Shown here: positions 45,601 through 52,648 of the stretch, one piece after another
How positions within the stretch are numbered: position 1 is the first letter of the stretch
How the letters are laid out: each line of letters opens with the position of its first letter
Source of the DNA: Symbiodinium natans
Lineage: Eukaryota; Sar; Dinophyceae; Suessiales; Symbiodiniaceae
Assembly: GCA_905221605.1 (NCBI GenBank)
Contig: CAJNDS010002709.1
Span: 245,243-309,242 of the forward strand
Length of the DNA: 64,000 bases
Direction of reading: 5' to 3'
Program-made: the position numbers and the translations under genes
Notes under the pieces: generated by a model
The model's database searches: none
What the model saw: only the letters and a program-made list of their open reading frames with translations
Told to the model about the DNA's origin: nothing

Positions 45601-47889
45601 CGGCCATGCTGCCTTGGCCTCACATTCATGGTAGAAGGACACAACGGCTTCAACTGCTTTATCGTCCATGGCCTGCAAATGGTCAATCCTCCAGCCATCC
45701 GGCCCCGGGCTCTTTAGTGCCAGTTTTTTGATCCTTGCCTTGACCTCGACAGGGTTCAGCGGCTCCACGCTGGCCGCTTGTTTTTTGGCTGCATCCTCAA
45801 GCTCCGTCATGAGCGAGGCCGATTTTGCCAACGGCTGGCCCGTCGTCCACACTGCCGCCCAGTGGTCTCGGCGAATGTGTGGCCGTTCCAGCATGTCATA
45901 TTCCATGTAGGGTCTTTGTACCACTTGTTCTTCTTTTCGCAAGGCATTGTATAATGGTCGCATGCCCTTTTCCATGGCCTTACTGAGCCATTGCTTGTAC
46001 TGGTGGGCTGTCTCCTCCATATCCGCCTTTCTCGCGTAGCATTGCTGTTCGTCGATGCGCTTCAGAACAAGCCTAGCGTCCGTACCCCGGCCCAGGATAC
46101 TCGCAAGCATATCCTCCTGGTTCTGCGCATCACCCTCGTAATACTCGCCGAGCCTGCGTTGGACCAGACGCGCCACCGGATGTGCATCGCCATGATGTCT
46201 GCCTTGTTTGACCCATTGTTGGACCCGGTTCCAAAAGGCCGCCCTCTTGCCCGTCCAGACAACGTTCTCCGGGTTGTTGACCACCAATTTCTTCCGCACA
46301 ATCTCCGATTTAACACCCATACCATCGATTCGGCCTGTGATCGACCTCTCCACACCGGCACTCAGGTGAGCAAATGTCTCACTGAGCTCATCTTCCATCT
46401 TGGGTTCATCCAAGATGTTGATGCTCTGTGTGTTTTGTACTGGTTCATATTCCACAGTCTCCGTCACCAGTGCTCCCGCCTTCTTCATCTGGGGAACATC
46501 AGGGCTACTGCACGGTTGGGCCACCCTCCAATGCATTGCAGCATGAGGCCGAAAAGGGGTTTCCCAATCCGTTTTCACTTGAAGGATGGGCACCAAGCAT
46601 TTCGCAACCAGCCCGTAATCGATTTCGTCCGATCCTTGGGCCGTTGGTTCCCCCACTCCAACAAATGCACCACCAACTTCTGTCGCCAGAGTTGTGCCCC
46701 TCATGGTATCCTGGGCTTCATTCCAATCACCCAGCACCATATATGGCACTTTGCAGCCCTTGAGAAAGGCTATCAGTCTCGCCAGTACTTGGATATTGTT
46801 TGGAGCCTGGAATCCGACCCCGCTCTCCAAATACAGACTGACGATGATCAAATCCCAGCCTTTATTTCTCATGGCACATGCCAGGAAGCCCGCCGGTCCT
46901 GTCCCATACTCAATAAGGTATCGCAGGTTCCTATGTCGGGGTGCCACCACTGCCAGGCCTCCTTGTACACCCTTAGTTTTTGTACTGCCTGGCATGCCAA
47001 TGAAGGTGTATCCCATATCTTGGCAATGGCTCATGGCTTGCTGGATACCCTCTGTCTTGAGATGGGTTTCCTGCAGCACCACCAGGTCCGGTCCTAGTTC
47101 GTGTATCCATGCCGCTATGGGTTTCCTCCAGCTGGTGATGTTAGCCGAGGTGATTTTGATGCATTCGGCCTTATCATCTTGGCGATACCCACTTGCCACA
47201 TCTGCCAAGATCCACTTGGCATATTGTGCGTCCTGCTCCACAAAGGAACGAAGCACTTCGTGGCATGCTCGTTGTTGTAGCGGGTTGAGTTCCTGCTCTT
47301 CCAGTTTCTCAATGGCTTCGAGTGCGGCAGCCTCACTGGAAGCATCATATCTACCCACCACTTGACACAACATTTGCCACTCCTGTGGTAGATCCTTAGG
47401 TGGTGCTCTTGGGTGCGCTTTCCGTTTCTTGGGCTTTTGCTTCTGCTTCTGCTTCCTTTGGTGACCCTCAGCACTTTGCGAGGCCGACAACCTTGCTTCC
47501 TCAGCTTTCTGCGAGGCCTTTAGGCTATCCCCTCTTACCGCAGTTGGGTCTCCCATCTGTGTTTGGCTTCCCTCTGCTTTTTGCGAGGCCGAATTCACCC
47601 ATTCATCCTCATGGTCCACACCTCCCAGACCGAAGTATCTGGGACCTGTGACCGCCCAACTGCTATCCACAGCACGGGCTGACTTTGGACCCCGCGTTAC
47701 TGGACTCCAGCTCTCTTGGCTGTCTTCCACTGTGCTGTTTGTATTAGGCACTTGGGTACTACACACAGCTTGACTGCCTTCCCCATGTACCTGTGGCCAT
47801 ACAATGTCCCCGTGACACTGCTTTCGGCCACCGTCAAAAGAGAAATCAGAGTCTCCCCATTGAGACTCCTCTACTTGTCCTGCTTTCAT
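42664..47889 (-). CDS. LINE B ORF2: APE endonuclease / reverse transcriptase / RNase H
   Basis: An intact 1741-codon minus frame of a non-LTR retrotransposon. Order (approximate residues): a low-complexity N-terminus with three ASQKAEG-type inserts (100-145); APE-type endonuclease (245-455) with SANITSW, LQETHLK, GGLAVVAP, VLGDWNEAQDT and DEIDYGL; reverse transcriptase (about 730-1010) with LKSPGPDGW, motif A FVDLESFFD, motif B GVQAGCPAAP and motif C CWLDDVSIDI; RNase H (about 1355-1490) with ATDASGG, DMERRALFRLM, MDCKPAVQ and ANDMADK; C-terminal zinc module (from about 1605) CQLCGLYVQQ..HPSHNMVNLG..CTKC. Endonuclease, RT and RNase H signature residues are present, so the protein could be functional. 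It would nick target DNA and prime cDNA synthesis there. ORF1 ends 69 bp upstream. Confidence 0.95.
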   Translation of the reverse strand: MKAGQVEESQWGDSDFSFDGGRKQCHGDIVWPQVHGEGSQAVCSTQVPNTNSTVEDSQESWSPVTRGPKSARAVDSSWAVTGPRYFGLGGVDHEDEWVNSASQKAEGSQTQMGDPTAVRGDSLKASQKAEEARLSASQSAEGHQRKQKQKQKPKKRKAHPRAPPKDLPQEWQMLCQVVGRYDASSEAAALEAIEKLEEQELNPLQQRACHEVLRSFVEQDAQYAKWILADVASGYRQDDKAECIKITSANITSWRKPIAAWIHELGPDLVVLQETHLKTEGIQQAMSHCQDMGYTFIGMPGSTKTKGVQGGLAVVAPRHRNLRYLIEYGTGPAGFLACAMRNKGWDLIIVSLYLESGVGFQAPNNIQVLARLIAFLKGCKVPYMVLGDWNEAQDTMRGTTLATEVGGAFVGVGEPTAQGSDEIDYGLVAKCLVPILQVKTDWETPFRPHAAMHWRVAQPCSSPDVPQMKKAGALVTETVEYEPVQNTQSINILDEPKMEDELSETFAHLSAGVERSITGRIDGMGVKSEIVRKKLVVNNPENVVWTGKRAAFWNRVQQWVKQGRHHGDAHPVARLVQRRLGEYYEGDAQNQEDMLASILGRGTDARLVLKRIDEQQCYARKADMEETAHQYKQWLSKAMEKGMRPLYNALRKEEQVVQRPYMEYDMLERPHIRRDHWAAVWTTGQPLAKSASLMTELEDAAKKQAASVEPLNPVEVKARIKKLALKSPGPDGWRIDHLQAMDDKAVEAVVSFYHECEAKAAWPQQMTVSLIAMLPKNLTRERPIALLHILYRTWVRLRWDLVSTWQAGYATAATYDKAVPGSCCLDVAVGRLLRNEVAKTNGVHVVSLFVDLESFFDTIQFQQLIMAATALQYPPLILKMALEVYMGARYLVADGVLSAGIRATNGVQAGCPAAPSLAKVALHPVIDKIQRRRDVANVDCWLDDVSIDIQHKSFKHVADSAIRVYRSLKDGMDANGFTISSKKTGFVASSTQASKHLRELLLPHEPQVYDVMRDLGVDSTGGRKRRLVTSATRAKKARARHSKLSRLGPPPSTKLRVVKAAITSVALWGHPSVGVSPKRMKWLRTVVGKHLGKYKLGSLETILDMGAKKCQDPKRTIHKQHFKVVAKVFRAWIGGGKAHFDLAWKTTWKRLSAAKHHWPLVTGPMAATMAYLLDLKVDASDPGKWKRGSVLNVDWTQPRMGSLAYKWLEGFLEEQKRAAIARQAGGAGAQEGLDWTPHHKLTKLGGLSPGLMEGIKSVWHAGVITESKPGWCKKCQMPATLEHVLKECPYWREQGFKEPKLQEYLRHKYPWECLWTRALLPKPAVWRPKPPEHLLGLRYQGCFAADAKVEAEGLIFATDASGGPGGIDPRVQTSALAVVAMSWTKGVLVEAGRITELVYPWQPVVDMERRALFRLMEHTEDLIDVTMDCKPAVQVLQKTQPPEDDLEWSKVWNDRKRIKATWVPSHKTEEEFLAKMGPGTLWRRAANDMADKVCGAVAAAAYSPAHKRRVKELDNVVRTLSLAYGARAAHILRTRKEEDFPFILDHAHYKEKMEASQKAEGCKKEQGNAKLNKRQRLWQLLKNPERGHQWEKGSEHPRNLTLKCQLCGLYVQQTLTNLEVVLEQYCVNQPEARVREEWGIHPSHNMVNLGIRWVCTKCDRTHAPVSQKCNKSLAGECKSRTSQGKLATQAQTLVNGGSMSNVQFQQPRVQFGGKHAKAKPQASAQQKMSLFVRPRQAEGTQ
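43208..43228 (+). repeat. 21-bp hairpin element in LINE B ORF2 (after RNase H)
   Basis: CCCTCAGCTTTCTGCGAGGC plus C, 21 bp, read on minus as ASQKAEG. Relative to LINE A, the linker here is longer by about seven residues, the size of the insert. Confidence 0.85.
47465..47485 (+). repeat. 21-bp hairpin element in LINE B ORF2 N-terminus
   Basis: CCCTCAGC..GCGAGGCC, 21 bp, read as ASQSAEG. Confidence 0.85.
47498..47518 (+). repeat. 21-bp hairpin element in LINE B ORF2 N-terminus
   Basis: TCCTCAGC..GCGAGGCC, 21 bp (first base changed), read as ASQKAEE. Confidence 0.85.
47570..47590 (+). repeat. 21-bp hairpin element in LINE B ORF2 N-terminus
   Basis: CCCTCTGC..GCGAGGCC, 21 bp (A to T after CCCTC), read as ASQKAEG. 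Confidence 0.8.
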
Positions 47890-47958
47890 AGTTTGGCTGT
47901 TCGGACCAGGAGCTGCCCTGAGGTGTCGGCCCCTCCGCTCCTGTCCCAGCCTGAGGTT

Positions 47959-48930
47959 TCACTCGCCCTGGGCACGCGCCGGCGAGCGTTCGCGCCCCGT
48001 TGGCGTTGCCCTGACTGACACATCTCGAGACATGCGCATCGGCCCATATATGCCAAGTTCAACTGGCATGCTCGGCTCTCTTGGTCCCAAGACTCCCGTC
48101 CAGTCTGTCTCCACGACTTTGACTGCCATCCTTGTTTTGAGCGCCTCCGCTTGCTCCTCAGACAGGATGATCCCTTCCTTTTCCAGGTAGTCCGCGACGT
48201 CCTTGTATGGCGAGTCCTCTGAATCCTTCACACAGGCTTGGACTTTCTTCTGTGCTTCCGCTACCTCCAGCTCCGTGGCCTGGATGGCCTGGCTGACTTG
48301 CGCAAGCTGCTTCATGGCCTGCTCGAACTCGCTCTTTATCTTCTCCGTTTTGTCTTGAAGCCGGACCTTCTTCTCAATGAGCGTTCTCAGCTTGTTTGTC
48401 GTCCGTCTGTATGTACCAACATGGCGGCTGAGTTCCTGTTTTGGCGTCTCGTCCTCAGGCTTGTAGTCCCCCGGCGGGGGTATACCCGCCGCTCTGAGGA
48501 GCCTTTGCACTGCGGGCTCGGCTCCTTGCCACACAGTCTCAATGGCCGCATGGTACTCCTTCTGTGACATGCTTTCTGCCTGCGATCCATTTCCAGGTAA
48601 TCCCGGGGGCCAAATTGGCCCCGGCTCCATCGTCCGCGGCTTCCATCCTGCTTCTTCGATGGCCTTCTTTGCCTCCATAGAAAGCGTACCCCACGCCTTC
48701 GTGAGGGCTTGATCGGCCATCCCTTCTTTGTTCTTGGCAGGTCTTGTCCACCAAGTAGCATCTTCCTTTGGCCATTGCCACTTCTTCCGCTGGCTTGACC
48801 ATGCTCGCTCACGGTAAGTGGCCTTTTTCCACGCCTTTCCGCAATGCCAGCAGTACGGGTTGTAGTACAAGTCTTCATTCCAGACCCAACCCACCTCGCA
48901 GTGGGCACACACAGTACAATGCTTCCTCAT
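47959..48930 (-). CDS. LINE B ORF1: zinc-finger / coiled-coil protein
   Basis: 323 codons on minus, 69 bp upstream of ORF2. The N-terminus is a four-cysteine zinc ribbon (CTVCAHC..YCWHCGKAW) rich in Trp and Tyr. A basic, Trp-rich stretch follows, then a predicted coiled coil at about residues 175-240 (KLRTLIEKKVRLQDK..QAIQATELEVAEAQKK), and a tail rich in Arg, Ser and Pro. LINE ORF1 proteins bind the element RNA and form trimers or higher assemblies through coiled coils. That role is inferred from position and architecture, since no RRM or CCHC knuckle is seen. The copia element is inserted only 20 bp upstream of the start codon. Confidence 0.8.
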   Translation of the reverse strand: MRKHCTVCAHCEVGWVWNEDLYYNPYCWHCGKAWKKATYRERAWSSQRKKWQWPKEDATWWTRPAKNKEGMADQALTKAWGTLSMEAKKAIEEAGWKPRTMEPGPIWPPGLPGNGSQAESMSQKEYHAAIETVWQGAEPAVQRLLRAAGIPPPGDYKPEDETPKQELSRHVGTYRRTTNKLRTLIEKKVRLQDKTEKIKSEFEQAMKQLAQVSQAIQATELEVAEAQKKVQACVKDSEDSPYKDVADYLEKEGIILSEEQAEALKTRMAVKVVETDWTGVLGPREPSMPVELGIYGPMRMSRDVSVRATPTGRERSPARAQGE

Positions 48931-48949
48931 GACTGCTGCAGCCTGATGC

Positions 48950-48954
48950 CAGTC
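48950..48954. repeat. Copia target-site duplication (left)
   Basis: CAGTC, matched at 57625-57629. Confidence 0.85.
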
Positions 48955-49123
48955 TAAAACGATTTAGGGTTCGTTCCAGACCCTTGAACTTGAAACCACT
49001 AGCGGGCACTTTTTGCTGGGACTCGGTCTGTTCAGCAGTCCCTTGAGCCTTGTTGGCAGCAGTGAAACGACAAGGAAAAATACTTCTACAGGGGGGGCAC
49101 ATGGCTAACCGAAAAGTTTGTTA
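48955..49123 (-). repeat. Copia 3' LTR
   Basis: No difference found from 57456-57624 at an offset of 8501. Confidence 0.95.
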
Positions 49124-49134
49124 CCCCCTCTCCG
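49124..49134 (-). promoter_or_regulatory. Copia polypurine tract
   Basis: CGGAGAGGGGG on minus abuts the 3' LTR. It is the expected primer for plus-strand DNA synthesis. Confidence 0.8.
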
Positions 49135-49423
49135 AGTTACACTTCATTGCCTCACACTTCTCATCGCAATTAAGTTCACTCGGATGCAAACTCCTCATCC
49201 CTCACTTCGGTCATCCTTTTCCTTTAAATACATCGTGGTGCACACTTCTTTTGTTGGTGTGAAACGTGAAACGAAGAAACTACGCTGCTACTGGTAGCCT
49301 CTCTCACTTCTCTTCAAACACATACACAGACGGCTTTTTCAAGACTTCGTCCATAGGTGCGATCCTGCACCTTTAGTTTATTGTCATTTCGGACATCTTT
49401 CTCTTCCAAGCCCCCTCAGGGCG
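49135..49423 (-). other. Copia 3' untranslated region
   Basis: About 290 bases between the stop of the second ORF and the polypurine tract. No frame or structure of note. Confidence 0.6.
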
Positions 49424-52400
49424 TCACTTCTTCTTTTCACCTTCCTCTTTGGGCTTCTTCCCTTTTCCTTTTCCATCTCCTTTTCGGAACTTCTTCTTGT
49501 TCTCGTCTAGCAACTTTGCGTACTCGGCCCTAATCTCCTTCTCATTTTCACGAAAGTACTTCCTGAACTGGGCCTTTGTTCTCTCCGTTCCATCCTCGTT
49601 CTTCACATTCAACCACGGGGTGTATTTCCCATTCTTGTCGTAGGAATACCCTGCGTCCCAACACATCATGTAGCTGTGGCCGTGTCGGGAACACAGAATG
49701 CAAAGCTTCTTCTTTTTGTCTTCCTCCTCGTCGGTCTCTTCTTCGATGTTCAAAACGAACTTCCCTTCCAGGTTCTCCTGTCCTTTCTCGCTTTTCAACT
49801 TCTGGAAGTCACTTTCCAACTTCTTGTTGGTCTCCGACAAACCTTTGATGCTCTTCTTCAAGGTCTTATTCTCCTCTTTCATGCTCTTCGCTTTCTCTTC
49901 ATCCATGGATCCAACGCTTTCACGCTTCCTCTTTCGGAGCATCTCCAATTCTCCTTTCATCGCTTCCATCTCTTTCTCGTTCTCTTCCTTTTTCTTCTTG
50001 AGCTTCTCGTTTTGCTCTTGAACTTCCTGAAGCTCAATTTCCACCTTCTGCTTTCCCAATCGCAAATCCATGAGCTCTTCCTTGATTGCGACGTCCACCT
50101 TTGGGTTCAAAAGCGGCGGCCTTTCTTCCTTCTCGTACTTTCGAAGCTCTTTTCTCTTTTCACCCAGCTCTCGCAACGCTTCGGCCAGCTTTGGCCTCAA
50201 CTCATCCATCTCCTTTTCCAACTCTTCTTCATGCTCCAAAATCTCATCAGCTTGGGCTTCGATCGCTTCACAATCCTTCTTGCTCTTTTCCAACTCATCC
50301 TCCAACTTGTCCCACAGCTCGGACAAATTCTCTTTTTCTCGTACCTTGACCGCTCGGTACACCTTCGCCTCCTCGTACCTTTCCGAGGTCGAGGCAAACG
50401 CTCTTCGGGCCTCATCCAGCTTCTCCTTTTTCTCCGTCATTTTCCCCAAGAGCTCTTTCACATTTTTCTCTTCTTCGAGCACCTCTTTCTTCGCTGTCTC
50501 CTTGAGAATCTCTTGTACATCTTCCTCCTCGCTCGAGGTCTCTTCTTTTTCACCTCCATCTTTCCTCTCTTGGGACTCCTCGTCGGACTCTTCTTCCTTT
50601 TTCTCTTTCTCTTTTGGCTGCTTCTCTTCGCTTTTCTCTTGGGACTCCTCGTCGGACTCTTCTTCCAGACTCTCTTTCTCTTCTGGCTGCTTCTCTTCTT
50701 TCTTGTCGAAGATCCCTTTCCTTCTTTTCTTTGCTGCTTCCTGGAGCTCTAGCAGCTCGACCTTTCTCTTTTCGACTTCTTTCTCCTCGCTTCCAGCGCT
50801 GCTTCCAGGTTTCTCTTTAACTCCATACTTCTCATCCAACTCTTTCACCTTTTCCCCAAGCAACACCAGGTTCTCTCTTGGCCCCGAGCGGCAGAGCTTT
50901 AAAGCTTTGTTCAAAAGCTCAACTGCCTCAAGGGATCTTGCGTTCATAATCATCTCCTTGAGGGCTGCCTCGTGAGCTTTCACTGCCGCCTCTTCGGTCG
51001 CTTCTAAAGCGCTTGGCTGGGCCTCCATCTTTTCTTTTTCTCTCTTTTTCTTTTCCACCTGGCCTTCTCTTTTGCTTGAGCTGAAAACGGCTGCGGACAC
51101 GCGAAACTTCTCTCTAGCGTACTCTCCAAGCACCGGACTACAAACCATGAAAAGCAACATCATGACCATGATTCCCGTGAACATGTAAAATCCAAAACTC
51201 AACTCTTTCTTTTCACTTTTCAACCCTTCACTTCCTTGAACCATTAACATCATCACGATTCTCCTCAGATACTTCTTCGGGATCTTGAACTCCGAGGCTC
51301 CTTTGGGCTCCCTGCTTTCTTCTCCTGTTCTCACGCCCATTTTTTCTAAACACTTCACAACCAAACTTCTTGTCAACGCCTTTGTTCCTACGTCCGAGGG
51401 GTTTTCGGTTCCTTTGATTGCTTTCACTTTCAGGCCTCGTCCGGTGAGTTGTTGAACCCACAACAATCCGGCATCAACGTGCCTCGTTCTTCCAAATCCT
51501 TTCTTCATGAGGATTGCTCGGGCGCTACTTGAATCCATGTGGATCCTCATTTCCGGCTTGATCTTCAGAACTCTTTCCAGCAAATTCTGGAGAAAAACTC
51601 CTTCACTCAAACCTCCAACGGCTGCAACCAATTCGCTTTCGCAGCTGCTCAAGGCTGTCGCTTTTTGCTTTCTTGCATGAAAATGGACCAAATTTCCATT
51701 CACAAAGATCAATGCACAACTCGTTGATTGTCGCGTCTCTCTATCAGTCGCCCAATCGGCGTCGGTCACAACCTCGATCAAACTCTTCGCGGTAAACACG
51801 TCTCCGCTTTTCTCGTCGAAACGCATTTCTTCTTCGATTTCATTTCTCTCCAGGAAACTCTTCCCAGGGTGCGACTCCATGTGTTCGATCACATAGTGTG
51901 ACGTAGCTTTCACATACTTTGCCACATGCCTCAACACTGCGAGGTCACCTCTTGTCGGTGTCGCCAACTTTCCAGACAGCCACTTCGTCGCAAACCCTAG
52001 GTCGGGTCGCTCGGGGGTCATGTACAACAGGATCCCCACACAAGACCTATACAGATGGTGCTCTTCCGCGTTCAGCGGGGTCTCATCTTTCATCGATCTC
52101 CCATAGTCTGTTGGAAACGGGAGTTTCTTTGGATGTGCTTTTCCGAGCCCTAAAAGCTCTTCCAATCTCTCCAGATACTTTCCGTCCATCCGGATCTCAA
52201 TTCCTCCGGGTATCCCGAGGAAAGTTCGCTTCAAGAAGGTACACTTGCCTTCTCCAACTTTTACTGGTCCTTCCAGCTTGATTTTCAACTTGTGTTTCAG
52301 CAGCAGTGAAACCACTGCATTGTTCTCTTCGGGCTTTCCGAACACTTCCAGATCATCCACATGTGCGCTCATCAAAGTTCCTCCTTCACTTCCGCTCGGT

Positions 52401-52648
52401 AACTTGTAGAAGAAACTGGGTAACCCGATATCCGAAGTCATTTTCTCTTCTTCCAAGATCTTCCTCAGATGCTCGAACCAGTCACTGCTTCCGGTTCGCT
52501 GACCGGGTAAGGTAAACTCCAGCTTGTACCATTTTCCTCCCAGGCTAACCACTGTGTACTCCTTCTGGGGTACCTGAAGATACGCGTCAGATATGTCAAT
52601 CGAGATCATCTCATAGCCTGGTGAACTTGCACAAAGTGCAGAAAGCAA
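49424..52648 (-). CDS. Copia RT-RNase H with extra membrane/coiled-coil/zinc-knuckle module
   Basis: 1074 codons on minus, overlapping the previous ORF by 43 bp in the -1 frame. The overlap holds a run of five A (AGCATTAAAAATTGC), and slipping back one base there would join the ORFs, so the shift may be programmed or a mutation. RT: SIDISDAYLQV (motif A) and SAHVDDLEVFG (motif C). RNase H: VVTDADWATDRE, SSCESELVAAV, MDSSSARAI and RTRHVDAGLLW. RNase H ends near residue 440. The rest is unusual: a single hydrophobic segment (about 488-510, MFTGIMVMMLLFMVCSPVLG), about 430 residues of Glu/Lys-rich coiled coil, then CILCSRHGHSYMMC (about 985), a second C-x2-C-x4-H-x4-C knuckle, and a Lys/Gly-rich tail. 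Confidence 0.92.
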   Translation of the reverse strand: MLSALCASSPGYEMISIDISDAYLQVPQKEYTVVSLGGKWYKLEFTLPGQRTGSSDWFEHLRKILEEEKMTSDIGLPSFFYKLPSGSEGGTLMSAHVDDLEVFGKPEENNAVVSLLLKHKLKIKLEGPVKVGEGKCTFLKRTFLGIPGGIEIRMDGKYLERLEELLGLGKAHPKKLPFPTDYGRSMKDETPLNAEEHHLYRSCVGILLYMTPERPDLGFATKWLSGKLATPTRGDLAVLRHVAKYVKATSHYVIEHMESHPGKSFLERNEIEEEMRFDEKSGDVFTAKSLIEVVTDADWATDRETRQSTSCALIFVNGNLVHFHARKQKATALSSCESELVAAVGGLSEGVFLQNLLERVLKIKPEMRIHMDSSSARAILMKKGFGRTRHVDAGLLWVQQLTGRGLKVKAIKGTENPSDVGTKALTRSLVVKCLEKMGVRTGEESREPKGASEFKIPKKYLRRIVMMLMVQGSEGLKSEKKELSFGFYMFTGIMVMMLLFMVCSPVLGEYAREKFRVSAAVFSSSKREGQVEKKKREKEKMEAQPSALEATEEAAVKAHEAALKEMIMNARSLEAVELLNKALKLCRSGPRENLVLLGEKVKELDEKYGVKEKPGSSAGSEEKEVEKRKVELLELQEAAKKRRKGIFDKKEEKQPEEKESLEEESDEESQEKSEEKQPKEKEKKEEESDEESQERKDGGEKEETSSEEEDVQEILKETAKKEVLEEEKNVKELLGKMTEKKEKLDEARRAFASTSERYEEAKVYRAVKVREKENLSELWDKLEDELEKSKKDCEAIEAQADEILEHEEELEKEMDELRPKLAEALRELGEKRKELRKYEKEERPPLLNPKVDVAIKEELMDLRLGKQKVEIELQEVQEQNEKLKKKKEENEKEMEAMKGELEMLRKRKRESVGSMDEEKAKSMKEENKTLKKSIKGLSETNKKLESDFQKLKSEKGQENLEGKFVLNIEEETDEEEDKKKKLCILCSRHGHSYMMCWDAGYSYDKNGKYTPWLNVKNEDGTERTKAQFRKYFRENEKEIRAEYAKLLDENKKKFRKGDGKGKGKKPKEEGEKKK

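Noticed and set aside
45991-47097. 368-codon plus-strand frame
   Set aside because: Shadow antisense to the LINE B endonuclease and RT region, whose minus-strand reading has clear catalytic motifs.
49676-50975. Long plus-strand frames rich in Phe/Leu/Ser
   Set aside because: Antisense of the Glu/Lys-rich coiled coil in the copia extension (GAA/AAG codons read backwards as TTC/CTT).
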